A stretch of DNA of 54,621 nucleotides from Hydrogenophilales bacterium (GTDB taxonomy: Bacteria; Pseudomonadota; Gammaproteobacteria; Burkholderiales; Thiobacillaceae), in contig JAGXGP010000127.1 in assembly GCA_024636775.1 (NCBI GenBank), positions 1-54,621 on the forward strand, in the 5' to 3' direction. Positions within the stretch are counted from its first letter, which is position 1, and every line of letters starts with the position of its first letter. The notes beneath the pieces were generated by a model. The model was not told the origin of the DNA. It did no database searches and was given only the letters and a program-made list of their open reading frames with translations. Of this stretch, positions 45,160 through 53,858 are shown piece after piece. The translations under genes were made by a program, and so were the position numbers.

Positions 45160-45181
45160 TGCTTGGCAATCCAGATAAGCA

Positions 45182-46645
45182 ATGACAAGCATAAAGCTCA
45201 CCGATCCCACATTATTTAAACAGCAGACACTGATCGGTGGATCATGGCAAGACGCCGACGACGGTGCGCGCTTCGCCATCAATAATCCTGCCAATACTGA
45301 ACTTGTTGGCCACGCGCCGCGTTGCACAACCGCCAACGTTGAACGTGCCATCGAAGCCGCACATGCTGCAGTTCCAAACTGGCGCAGCACCCCTGCCAAA
45401 ATCCGCGCGCAGCTGCTGCGCCGCTGGTTCGACCTGATTCTTGCGCACCGTGATGATCTCGCCATGATCATGGTGAGCGAGCAGGGCAAGCCGCTGACCG
45501 AGGCGCGCGGTGAAATCGAATACGCGGCGAGTTTTATCGAGTGGTTCGCCGAGGAGGCGCGGCGGGTGTACGGCGACGTGGTGCCGTCGCCGTGGGCAGA
45601 CCGGCGCATGTTCACTTTGAAGCAACCTGTCGGCGTGGCGGCGCTGATCACGCCGTGGAATTTCCCTGCGGCAATGATGACGCGCAAGGCCGGTGCGGCA
45701 CTGGCTGCCGGCTGCACGGTGGTGGCAAAGCCTGCTTCACAAACGCCGTTTACCGCGCTGGCGCTGGCGGAGCTGGCGCAACGCGCGGGGCTGCCGCCGG
45801 GGGTGTTAAATGTGGTGACCGGCGATGCGGCAACCATCGGCGGCGTGCTGACTTCGCACCCACTGGTGCGCAAGGTGTCGTTCACCGGTTCGACTACCAT
45901 CGGCAAACAACTGCTCGCGCAGTGCGCTTCCACGCTCAAGCATGTGTCGCTCGAACTCGGCGGCAACGCGCCTTTCATCGTGTTCGATGACGCGGATATC
46001 GACGCAGCAGTGGCGGGCGCGATTGCCAGCAAGTATCGAAACAGCGGGCAGACCTGTGTATGTGCCAATCGCGTGTTCGTACACGAAGCCGTGTTCGATG
46101 CTTTCGCTGAAAAATTTTCAGCGGCTGTTGCGATGCTAAAAGTCGGCGACGGATTTGAGGTCGGCGCAGAAGTCGGCCCGCTGATCAATCCAGCTGCACT
46201 GGAAAAGGTGGAGTCACATATTGCCGATGCATTGGCACACGGCGCAACGCTGCTCACTGGGGGCACCCGCCATGCGCTCGGTGGGCAGTTCTTCCAACCC
46301 ACGGTGTTGAGTCAGTGCACGTCCGACATGAAAATCTGCCGCGACGAAACCTTTGGCCCGGTGGCGCCGCTGATTCGCTTTGCCGACGAGGCCGAGGTCA
46401 TCCGCATGGCCAACGACACTGAATACGGCCTTGCCGCCTATGCCTACACCCGCGACCTCGGCCGCGCCTGGCGCCTGGCCGAACAGCTCGACTACGGCAT
46501 GGTGGGCATCAATGCGGGGGTGATTTCCACTGCCGAGGCTGCATTCGGCGGTGTCAAGCAGTCGGGCTTGGGGCGCGAAGGCGGACGCAGCGGCATCGAC
46601 GAATATCTGGAAACCAAATACGTGAACCTGGGAGGGCTGGGTTAA
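45182..46645 (+). CDS. gabD: NAD(P)-dependent aldehyde dehydrogenase, succinate-semialdehyde type
   Basis: A 487-residue enzyme of the aldehyde dehydrogenase superfamily, closest by eye to GabD-type succinate-semialdehyde dehydrogenases. Conserved segments are TPWNFPAAMMTRKAGAAL, FTGSTTIGKQ, ELGGNAPFIV (general-base Glu) and GQTCVCANRVFV with the catalytic Cys. It oxidises an aldehyde to an acid with NAD(P)+. The start lies only 28 bases beyond the cassette end, so its original leader appears displaced by the insertion. An arginase-family gene follows after 43 bases, consistent with a role in amino acid or polyamine degradation. Confidence 0.9.
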   Translation: MTSIKLTDPTLFKQQTLIGGSWQDADDGARFAINNPANTELVGHAPRCTTANVERAIEAAHAAVPNWRSTPAKIRAQLLRRWFDLILAHRDDLAMIMVSEQGKPLTEARGEIEYAASFIEWFAEEARRVYGDVVPSPWADRRMFTLKQPVGVAALITPWNFPAAMMTRKAGAALAAGCTVVAKPASQTPFTALALAELAQRAGLPPGVLNVVTGDAATIGGVLTSHPLVRKVSFTGSTTIGKQLLAQCASTLKHVSLELGGNAPFIVFDDADIDAAVAGAIASKYRNSGQTCVCANRVFVHEAVFDAFAEKFSAAVAMLKVGDGFEVGAEVGPLINPAALEKVESHIADALAHGATLLTGGTRHALGGQFFQPTVLSQCTSDMKICRDETFGPVAPLIRFADEAEVIRMANDTEYGLAAYAYTRDLGRAWRLAEQLDYGMVGINAGVISTAEAAFGGVKQSGLGREGGRSGIDEYLETKYVNLGGLG

Positions 46646-46688
46646 GTCGAACTGTGGCTCAATCCCCGCTGCCTGCTAGGCTGACAGC

Positions 46689-47582
46689 ATGAAGCCTGAC
46701 CTTCCCTCAACTCGACGCAACATCAGAATCATCGGCGTTGCCAGTTGCGCCGGTGCGCCCGATCCGGCCTGTGCCGAAGGGCCGGATGCCCTGCGGCACT
46801 ATCAGGTTTTTCATGATACGCCTTTGCAACGCATCGCCTGGGACACGATTCTGCGTGTGCCCCGCGCGCAACAGAACACACCCTTACATGCGGTCGCTCT
46901 ACTCAGCGATCGACAGGTCTCCAAAGTGGAAGCGGTGCTGCGCGCAGGGCATTTTCCGCTGGTGGTGGGCGGCGACCATTCCTGCGCTATCGGTACCTGG
47001 AGCGGCGTCCATCACGCGCTCGCCGACAAGGGACCACTCGGCCTGATCTGGATTGATGCCCACATGGACAGCCACACGTTTGCAACCTCGCCGAGCGGGC
47101 AGATACACGGCATGCCGCTGGCGTGTCTGTTGGGTTACGGTGACGCGGCGCTCACGGCGATCGATGGCGCAGAAGCCAAGCTGCGTCCCGAGCATGTGTG
47201 CCTGATCGGGGTGCGTAGTTTCGAGGCGGGCGAAGCCGACTTGCTCCATCAATTAGGAGTGCGGGTGTTCGACATGGATGAAATCCGCCGACGCGGATTG
47301 ACCGAGGTATTCGATGAAGCGCTGACCATTGTGCGGGACGGCACCGCCGGCTTTGGCGTGAGCGTGGATCTGGATGCGCTCGACCCCACTGAAGAACCGG
47401 GGGTGGGCAGCCCTGTGCCCGGTGGACTCCGACGTGCCGAACTCGCCGAAGCACTGACCCGTTTACGCGGAGATCCATCTTTCGTGGCGATGGAAATCGC
47501 CGAGTACAACCCGCGTCGTGATCACAAACACGCGACTGCTGATGCGGCAGGCGATCTGGTTAAAGCGGTGATCCCGCTCTAA
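46689..47582 (+). CDS. Arginase family hydrolase
   Basis: A 297-residue ureohydrolase. The manganese ligands are visible: GGDHSCAIG (His), WIDAHMDSHT (Asp-His-Asp) and SVDLDALDP (two Asp). The GVGSPVPGG and EIAEYNPRRD segments are also typical. It hydrolyses a guanidino compound, releasing urea; arginine to ornithine is most likely on length and motif form, although agmatinase or a related activity is possible. It follows the aldehyde dehydrogenase gene in the same direction. Confidence 0.9.
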   Translation: MKPDLPSTRRNIRIIGVASCAGAPDPACAEGPDALRHYQVFHDTPLQRIAWDTILRVPRAQQNTPLHAVALLSDRQVSKVEAVLRAGHFPLVVGGDHSCAIGTWSGVHHALADKGPLGLIWIDAHMDSHTFATSPSGQIHGMPLACLLGYGDAALTAIDGAEAKLRPEHVCLIGVRSFEAGEADLLHQLGVRVFDMDEIRRRGLTEVFDEALTIVRDGTAGFGVSVDLDALDPTEEPGVGSPVPGGLRRAELAEALTRLRGDPSFVAMEIAEYNPRRDHKHATADAAGDLVKAVIPL

Positions 47583-47594
47583 CCCAAGCCAGAA

Positions 47595-48956
47595 TTATTC
47601 AAACTCCATTGCACGGAACACCCGCCCCGCGTTGCTTCGCATCAACTGATCGGCGGTGTGCAGATGCGCATAGGGTGTTTGATCGATGTTGTAGGCATCG
47701 TCGAGCGAGCCGCCTTTCTTGATGACTTCGGCCACCTTGGCGCGCAAATAGATCAGGTAATCGAGCGTCCACTTGCGCACCGTGGCCATATCCGTGGGGC
47801 CACCGTGGCCGGGCACCACGATCTGCGCGCCGAGCGCTTCAAACTTGTCCCAGGTTTGGATCCACTTGGCCGTATCGACGTCGTCGAAAATCGGCAGCAT
47901 GCGGATGTGGAAGGCGGTGTCGCCGGCGATCACCAGTTTTTTCTCGGGGATCCAGACCATGGTGTCGCCGTGACTGTGCGAAGAACCGAGATGCAGAATC
48001 TGCAAATTCCAGCTGCCCATTTTGAGCTCGAGCTTGTCGTCGTAAAGCTTGTCCGGCATGACGAACTCGGTCTTGAAGGCCTTGTCGCGCGCGCGGGCAC
48101 GCATTCCGGCCAGCGCGTCGTAACCGGTTTTCTCCATATAGGCTGCGGTTTCGCGGTTGGCGATGATAGTGGCGCCCTGTTCTTTCCAGTATTTCGAGCC
48201 GAGCATGGCGTGGCCCTGGCTGTTTTCCAGCACCACGTATTTCACCGGTTGCTTGGTCAGCTTTTTGATTTCCTCGTGCAGGCTTTGCGCCAGCAAATAG
48301 TTGTCGCCCGCGTTCACCACCAGCACACCGTCTTCGGTGATGATGAATGACAGGTTGTTGTTGTGACCGGAGTTTTCGTAGGTGCCCGGTGCGGTGGCGC
48401 CGATGGCCGACCACACGCCGGGGATGATTTCCTGTGGCATGTCGTACAGGAAAGAGGTGGGCGCCTTGTCGAATTGCTGGATCGGCAAACCGGCGCGTTT
48501 CCAGTTGAAAAAACCATCGCGGTAGTTCTTCACGTTCTTGTAACCGAGCTTCGTCAGGGTGTCGGCGGCCAGCGGGCTGCGCTGGCTGACACCGCAATAG
48601 ACGACGATGGGCGTCGCTTTGTCCGGTACACGTGCTTCGATCTGGTATTCCAGAAGGCCACGGTCGATATTAAAAAACAGCGGTGCATCGATATAACCCG
48701 ACAGGTCGAGTTCTGCGGGAGAGCGCACATCGATCACCACTGTCGTCGGTTGTGCTTTCAGTTGCGCCAGCAAGCCTTGGGTGTCCAGTTGCGGCACGCG
48801 TTTGTTCACCGCCGCCAGTTCAGCTTTCGCGGCTTGCGTGATCGAAGGCGCTTCGGGCGGGGGGGTGACGATCGCGCCGAGGTTTTGCGCGCGCACCGCG
48901 TTGGAAAACAGCAGGGCTGAACACAACAGGGCAAACGGAACATGCGAGCACTTCAT
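47595..48956 (-). CDS. Exported rhodanese/metallo-beta-lactamase-fold protein
   Basis: A 453-residue protein with a signal peptide (hydrophobic stretch, cleavage near NAVRA-Q). A rhodanese domain (about 55-155) has VVIDVRSPAEL and the catalytic loop VYCGVSQRS with Cys. A metallo-beta-lactamase-like domain fills the rest, but the usual HxHxDH box reads ENSQGHAMLG, so it retains only one of those ligands; the later HSHGD, AGDTAFH and VPGHGG boxes persist. It probably acts in the periplasm, with a possible role in sulfur or quinoprotein-linked metabolism. It is convergent with the arginase gene. Confidence 0.82.
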   Translation of the reverse strand: MKCSHVPFALLCSALLFSNAVRAQNLGAIVTPPPEAPSITQAAKAELAAVNKRVPQLDTQGLLAQLKAQPTTVVIDVRSPAELDLSGYIDAPLFFNIDRGLLEYQIEARVPDKATPIVVYCGVSQRSPLAADTLTKLGYKNVKNYRDGFFNWKRAGLPIQQFDKAPTSFLYDMPQEIIPGVWSAIGATAPGTYENSGHNNNLSFIITEDGVLVVNAGDNYLLAQSLHEEIKKLTKQPVKYVVLENSQGHAMLGSKYWKEQGATIIANRETAAYMEKTGYDALAGMRARARDKAFKTEFVMPDKLYDDKLELKMGSWNLQILHLGSSHSHGDTMVWIPEKKLVIAGDTAFHIRMLPIFDDVDTAKWIQTWDKFEALGAQIVVPGHGGPTDMATVRKWTLDYLIYLRAKVAEVIKKGGSLDDAYNIDQTPYAHLHTADQLMRSNAGRVFRAMEFE

Positions 48957-48995
48957 ATCAATCTCCTGGTTTGATGCGGACCTGCGGATGGGATA

Positions 48996-49643
48996 TCAGT
49001 CTGATGCCAATCCAACGAAGGGGTTCTCGCGGCGCTCGTGCCCAAACGTGGACATCGCGCCGTGCCCCGGCACAAACCGTACGTCGTCGCCCAGCGGAAA
49101 CAGCTTCTCACGTATCGCCGACAGTAGCGCGGCGTGATCGCCCCGCGGAAAATCGGTGCGACCAATCGCGCCCTTGAACAACACATCACCGACGAAGGCG
49201 AGCTGCGCGTCGGGCTGGTAAAACACCACATGGCCGGGCGTGTGACCGGGGCAATGCAGCACGTCGAAGTGCAGGCTGCCGACTTCGACCGTATCGCCGT
49301 CATCCAGCCACTGATCCGGGGTAAAAGCCACTGCGGGCGGAAAGTTGAATAGCTCGGCCTGATGCGGCAGCAGGTCGAGCCAGAATTGTTCTTCGCGTTG
49401 TGGGCCGATGATGGGGATGCCCAACCGTTCACGTATTTCTACCGCCGCACCGACGTGATCGAGATGGCCATGGGTAAGCAGAATCTTTTCCAGCGTCAAT
49501 CCACGTTGCGCCACTTCGGCCAGCAGGCGCTCGACCTCGCCGCCGGGGTCGACCAGGGCCGCGCGGCCATCGGCATCCCACACCAGCGAACAGTTTTGTT
49601 GATACGGGGTAACAGGGAGAATGGTAAATTCCATACGACCCAT
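48996..49643 (-). CDS. MBL-fold hydrolase, glyoxalase II-like
   Basis: A 215-residue cytoplasmic metallo-hydrolase with a complete binuclear metal site: THGHLDH, CPGHTPGH, GDVLF and VPGHG. The length and absence of a C-terminal helical domain resemble the short YcbL-type proteins and not classical glyoxalase II. It probably cleaves a thioester or a similar ester. An in-frame ATG three codons later (MEFTILPV) is an equally plausible start. It is 39 bases upstream of the rhodanese-MBL gene and divergent from the thioredoxin-like gene. Confidence 0.88.
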   Translation of the reverse strand: MGRMEFTILPVTPYQQNCSLVWDADGRAALVDPGGEVERLLAEVAQRGLTLEKILLTHGHLDHVGAAVEIRERLGIPIIGPQREEQFWLDLLPHQAELFNFPPAVAFTPDQWLDDGDTVEVGSLHFDVLHCPGHTPGHVVFYQPDAQLAFVGDVLFKGAIGRTDFPRGDHAALLSAIREKLFPLGDDVRFVPGHGAMSTFGHERRENPFVGLASD

Positions 49644-49669
49644 TATCGCGCCGCGACATCAATTGACCA

Positions 49670-50308
49670 ATGACCATGCCCACACCCGATGCACTGCTAC
49701 TGATTTCTACCACCTGCCCACATTGCCCGGCGATGCTGTCTGCACTCGCCGACCTGGTAAAACAGGGCTTGATCGGCCGTCTTGAAGTGGTCAATCTGGA
49801 GCAGAACCCCGAAGTGGGGCAGACACTCGGCGTGCGCACGGTGCCCTGGGTGCGCATTGGTCGCATCGAGCTCGCTGGCGTACACAGCAAAACCGAACTC
49901 GCCGACTGGGCGAGCAAAGCCGACAGCGAAAGCGGCATGGCCGATTATTTCCACATGATGTTAAAAGTCGGTCAGCTACCCCGCGCGCAAGCCCTGATCG
50001 AAGCCGACGCGGATCTGCTAGCCGCCGTGCTGCCCATCGTCGGCAATGTCGAAGCCAGCCTGAATGTGCGGTTGGGCGCCGGCGTGTTGCTGGAAAACTT
50101 TGCCGGCACCGACACCTTGCGCGCGCTACTGCCGCGTCTGGGCGAACTTTCTCAGCATGAAGATGCGCGAGTGCGGGCGGATGCCTGCCATTATCTGGGG
50201 CTGACCGGCGATACCGCTGCGCGCGCGTGGCTGGATGCGCGGCTGACTGACGAGGATGCCGATGTACGCGAGATTGCGGCAGAGAGCTTGCAAGAAATAC
50301 CCGGGTAG
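49670..50308 (+). CDS. Thioredoxin-like protein with HEAT repeats
   Basis: A 212-residue protein. An N-terminal thioredoxin fold (about 1-85) has the redox motif CPHC and the cis-Pro loop RTVPW. The C-terminal part (about 130-210) has HEAT repeats (EDARVRADACHYLGLTGD, DEDADVREIAAESLQ). It is probably a cytoplasmic thiol oxidoreductase with a protein-binding tail. It is followed 5 bases later by a GNAT gene. Confidence 0.85.
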   Translation: MTMPTPDALLLISTTCPHCPAMLSALADLVKQGLIGRLEVVNLEQNPEVGQTLGVRTVPWVRIGRIELAGVHSKTELADWASKADSESGMADYFHMMLKVGQLPRAQALIEADADLLAAVLPIVGNVEASLNVRLGAGVLLENFAGTDTLRALLPRLGELSQHEDARVRADACHYLGLTGDTAARAWLDARLTDEDADVREIAAESLQEIPG

Positions 50309-50313
50309 CGTCT

Positions 50314-50748
50314 ATGGCCTCCTATAGTCGGCGTCCGGCATTGCAATCCGAAAAGGAAATCCTCTTCGAAGCTTATTGGCTTACCGTAGGCGAGTACGTG
50401 TCCAAGGCCTGGGGATGGGACGAGAAAATTCAACGTGAAGGGTTCTGGAAACATCACCCCTTGACGCAATTCGAAGTCATCGAGGTAGAGCACGTGTTTG
50501 CCGGTGGTTTGCATGTCGTCGAGGACAAAACCGATTTACACATACGCATGATTTACCTACTACCGGCGTTCCAGAACCACGGTATAGGTTCTTCCATGAT
50601 CATCGATATTCACACCACCGCGAAAAGCAAAAACAAAGGATTGCGCCTAAAGGTTATTAATTGCAATCCAGTGACATCCCTGTATGAGCGCCTGGGATTT
50701 AAGCTGATCGATGAGAGAAACGCCCTGAAAAGCATGCTTTGGGCTTAA
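50314..50748 (+). CDS. GNAT family N-acetyltransferase
   Basis: A 144-residue acetyltransferase-fold protein. The acetyl-CoA-binding motif is LLPAFQNHGIGSSMI, and the C-terminal motif is NPVTSLYERLGFKLIDE. The substrate is unknown. It starts 5 bases after the thioredoxin-HEAT gene and may be cotranscribed with it. Confidence 0.88.
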   Translation: MASYSRRPALQSEKEILFEAYWLTVGEYVSKAWGWDEKIQREGFWKHHPLTQFEVIEVEHVFAGGLHVVEDKTDLHIRMIYLLPAFQNHGIGSSMIIDIHTTAKSKNKGLRLKVINCNPVTSLYERLGFKLIDERNALKSMLWA

Positions 50749-50828
50749 CCTTTTCCGTTCACGCGCAGATTCCAGACTGAATACACAAAACAATAACCCC
50801 CTATTCCATATTGGACTTCACCCAATCC

Positions 50829-51755
50829 ATGTCCATCCCTGCCGCCTATCTCGGCGTCATCCTCATCTGGTCCACCACGCCGCTCGGCATTCAATGGAGC
50901 GCGCAGGGCGCGAGTTTCAGTTTTGCGGTGATGGCGCGGATGCTGATCGGGCTGGCGATTTGCATGCTGCTGTTGCGCGCCACACGAACCGCTTTTCCTT
51001 TTACGATGGCAGCGCGGCAGCTATACACCGTCAGTGGACTGACTTTATGCGTGTCGATGCTGCTCACTTATTGGGGTGCATTACATATTCCGTCGGGGCT
51101 GATTTCGGTGATCTTCGGATTGTCGCCATTGGTTACCGGGGTGTTCGCCGCACTGTGGCTGAGTGAGCGCACGCTCACCCCGTTGCGCCTGACAGGGCTG
51201 GGGGTTGCTCTGACTGGCTTGTGGCTGATCTTCGGACAGCCATGGCCGGGCGACGACACGCAGGCCACGCTGGGCACAGTCGCAGTGGTGGTGGGGATGA
51301 TGACGCAGGCGCTGGGCTTGGTCTGGATCAAGCGGATCAATTTGCGGGCGTCGCCGCTGGCGATCACCACCGGCTCACTCAGCGTAGCGACGCCGCTATT
51401 TGTGCTGGCCTGGATGATTGCCGACTCGGCCCGGCTTCCACCCGACATGACGCCTCGCGCCAGCGCCGCGATTATTTATCTGGGCGTGCTGGGCTCGGTG
51501 GTGGGATTCACCCTGTATTACTACATCATCAAACATCTCGATGCCGGCCGCGTGGCGCTGATCATGTTGCTCACCCCCGTGACGGCCTTGTTGCTCGGGC
51601 AGACACTCAATAACGAATTCATTCCGGCGATGGGCTGGGCCGGCATCGCGCTGATCGGAACAGGTCTGCTGTTATATGAGTGGCGCGCCTTGCGCTCGCT
51701 CCAGTCCCCGCGCCCGACGGCCGATAACAGCCCACCCTCCAATTCACATGATTAG
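50829..51755 (+). CDS. EamA/DMT family transporter
   Basis: A 308-residue membrane protein with about 10 hydrophobic segments in two EamA repeats, for example IWSTTPLGIQW at the start and LGSVVGFTLYYYIIKHLDAG in the second half. Members export or import metabolites, and the substrate cannot be read. The ATG at 50829 is used because the longer frame would start with TTG. Its 3' end overlaps the C13 peptidase start by 8 bases. Confidence 0.87.
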   Translation: MSIPAAYLGVILIWSTTPLGIQWSAQGASFSFAVMARMLIGLAICMLLLRATRTAFPFTMAARQLYTVSGLTLCVSMLLTYWGALHIPSGLISVIFGLSPLVTGVFAALWLSERTLTPLRLTGLGVALTGLWLIFGQPWPGDDTQATLGTVAVVVGMMTQALGLVWIKRINLRASPLAITTGSLSVATPLFVLAWMIADSARLPPDMTPRASAAIIYLGVLGSVVGFTLYYYIIKHLDAGRVALIMLLTPVTALLLGQTLNNEFIPAMGWAGIALIGTGLLLYEWRALRSLQSPRPTADNSPPSNSHD

Positions 51756-53085
51756 CCCCATGCGCGCGCTATTGCACAATCTGCTGGCCGGATTTCGACT
51801 CGCGACATTTCAGCGTGTCAGCGCTGACCATTTCCACGTTTCGATACTCCAGCTGGTGCTGTTATTCGCCGTCGAATTTGGGCTTGGCGTGGGGGCGGCT
51901 TATCTCGAACTCGACGGCGATGGTTATTTCAATACCCGCTATGTCTTGTATGCGCTGGCCTCCATCACACTGACGCTCGGGTTGGCAGCGCTGCTGGCTT
52001 TCTGGACGCGTACGCCAGCGCTGTTGCCGGGTTACGCCGTGGCGGCAACCGCCATGTCGCCGATGCTGATTGCCTATAGCTACGCCAGCCGCAGCGCCTG
52101 GCAGACACTGGAATTGAGCCAGGGAGCGGCGTGGGGCTGGGTACTAGGGTGGCTTCTCTTGATGGCCCTGCTGTTGATGCGTGCCGTGACGGTGTGGGCC
52201 CCGCTGAAGCGTGTGAAACGGATCGCAATCAGTGGATTTCTGGTCGCCCTATTGGCCGCAGAATTATGGCTGCTGCCGCGCGAGGAAGCCTGGTACCCGG
52301 CAACACCTGAAACAAAAACGCTCGGCATAGGTCGCCACGAAGCGCTGCTCTACCAGCAAGCCGGTCTGCTGGAACGTACCCTGAACACATTGCAACCCCA
52401 ACGCCCCAACGTACCCGACCTCTATTTTGTCGGCTTTGCCGGCTACAGCTGGCAAGACGTCTTCATGAAGGAAGTGAATACGGTTCGCGCGCTGTTCGAT
52501 AACCGGTTCGATACACGGGGTCGCTCGATTGTCCTCATCAACAACACCAAGTCAACCGCTGGCGTGCCCATCGCCAGTACCACTGCACTCCAGATCGCGC
52601 TGAACCGCGTGGGCACATTGCTTGATCCCGAAGAGGATGTGTTGTTCCTGTTTGTAACCAGCCATGGATCGACCGACCCCGCTTATGTCTCGGTTAACCA
52701 CGATGGCCTCGACCTGACACAGCTGACACCCGAGCGACTGAAAACTGCGCTGGCCGCCACGCCCATCAAATGGAAGGTAATTGTCGTTTCTGCCTGCTAT
52801 TCCGGTGGCTTCATTCCCGCGCTACGCGACGACAACACGTTAGTGATCACCGCCTCGAGTGCGGACCGGAATTCTTTCGGTTGCGATGACAGCAACAGCA
52901 TGACTGACTTTGGCCGCGCCTATTTCGAAGAGGCGCTCAACAAAACGCGCTCGTTTACGGCCGCATTTGAAATGACTAAAAAGCGAATTGCCGAGCGGGA
53001 AAAGGCAGAAGGACTGACGCCCTCGCAGCCGCAAATGGCTATAGGGAAAAATTTTGCGGCGCATTGGCAAGGCCGGTTTAACTAA
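51748..53085 (+). CDS. Membrane-anchored C13 family peptidase (legumain/caspase-like)
   Basis: A 445-residue protein. The N-terminal half has five or six hydrophobic segments (about 30-185); the C-terminal half is a caspase-fold peptidase with the His of FVTSHGSTDP and the Cys of VVSACYSGGF. Peptidase C13 enzymes cleave after Asn or Asp, and bacterial membrane-bound members are of unknown role. The start at 51748 overlaps the preceding gene; an ATG at 51760 is an alternative. Confidence 0.88.
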   Translation: MISPMRALLHNLLAGFRLATFQRVSADHFHVSILQLVLLFAVEFGLGVGAAYLELDGDGYFNTRYVLYALASITLTLGLAALLAFWTRTPALLPGYAVAATAMSPMLIAYSYASRSAWQTLELSQGAAWGWVLGWLLLMALLLMRAVTVWAPLKRVKRIAISGFLVALLAAELWLLPREEAWYPATPETKTLGIGRHEALLYQQAGLLERTLNTLQPQRPNVPDLYFVGFAGYSWQDVFMKEVNTVRALFDNRFDTRGRSIVLINNTKSTAGVPIASTTALQIALNRVGTLLDPEEDVLFLFVTSHGSTDPAYVSVNHDGLDLTQLTPERLKTALAATPIKWKVIVVSACYSGGFIPALRDDNTLVITASSADRNSFGCDDSNSMTDFGRAYFEEALNKTRSFTAAFEMTKKRIAEREKAEGLTPSQPQMAIGKNFAAHWQGRFN

Positions 53086-53103
53086 CGGATACGGCAAGCC
53101 GAC

Positions 53104-53415
53104 TTACGCCGGATCGTCGTCGCGCTTCTTGAATAAATCATCGAGCGCACCCCGACTGGCCTGCGCCATGATGGCGCCACCACCTCGATAGGCTTCCAGC
53201 CGCGGCACAAACCAGCCGCAATCATTGACACGTATTTTGTCAGCCACTCGTTCGGCCGCCAGTTCGCGGCACTGGCCGGACCGATGTGCATCAAAGTGTC
53301 GACACTGTCGGCAGACATGCAGGTCGGTCCGACAACTGGGGCACGTATCCAGCCGTGACAGCGGCAGCAATTTGCCGGCCAGACTGCCGCCACATTTCCA
53401 GCACACCAGGCTCAT
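53104..53415 (-). CDS. Zinc-ribbon protein
   Basis: A 103-residue protein with clustered cysteine pairs: CWKCGG, CPSC, CRQC followed by HFDAH and C, and a later C, a pattern for one or two zinc ribbons. The C-terminus is charged (LFKKRDDDPA). Function is unknown. Its ATG overlaps the stop of the DUF2237 gene, so the two are coupled. Confidence 0.85.
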   Translation of the reverse strand: MSLVCWKCGGSLAGKLLPLSRLDTCPSCRTDLHVCRQCRHFDAHRSGQCRELAAERVADKIRVNDCGWFVPRLEAYRGGGAIMAQASRGALDDLFKKRDDDPA

Positions 53416-53798
53416 GCGCCGGGCAATTCTTTTGCACGCAAACCATGGTATTTCAGGTCTGCCAGGGTGATCGTTTGAAGGGCGCGCACGTGGGTGGCTT
53501 CAAGCACCACCGGCGGTGCCACGCCGTCTTCGGCCGCGGCGAGCCAGCGCGAGGCGCACATGCACCAGCGGTCGCCTTCTTTGAGACCGGGGAAATCGTA
53601 TTCTGGGGCGGGGGTAACGAGATCGTTGCCGCGGTTCAGCGAATACTGCAAAAATGCATCGGTCATCTGTACGCAGACAGTATGGCTGCCGATATCTTCC
53701 TGCCCGGTATGGCATAGGCCGTCGCGGACAAAGCCGGTCATCGGCGACACGCCACACACCTGCAGCAGGGTACCCAATACATTTCGCGCGTCACTCAC
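53412..53798 (-). CDS. DUF2237 family protein
   Basis: A 128-residue protein starting at GTG, chosen because GGGGAGAG lies just upstream and the longer frame adds unrelated residues. The DUF2237 signature runs NVLGTLLQVCGVSPMTGF, RDGLCHTG, then GSHTVCVQMTDAFL and GDRWCMCASRW. The role is unknown; conserved Cys residues may bind metal. It is coupled by ATGA to the zinc-ribbon gene. Confidence 0.87.
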   Translation of the reverse strand: MSDARNVLGTLLQVCGVSPMTGFVRDGLCHTGQEDIGSHTVCVQMTDAFLQYSLNRGNDLVTPAPEYDFPGLKEGDRWCMCASRWLAAAEDGVAPPVVLEATHVRALQTITLADLKYHGLRAKELPGA

Positions 53799-53858
53799 CC
53801 ATCTCTCCCCGCTCTCGAATCGAATGCCGAAAAAACACCCTATACAGAACAAATGGCA

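Noticed and set aside
45154..46302. 382-codon minus-strand open frame opposite the aldehyde dehydrogenase
   Set aside because: Shadow with low-complexity Ser/Ala content. The opposite strand encodes a complete enzyme.
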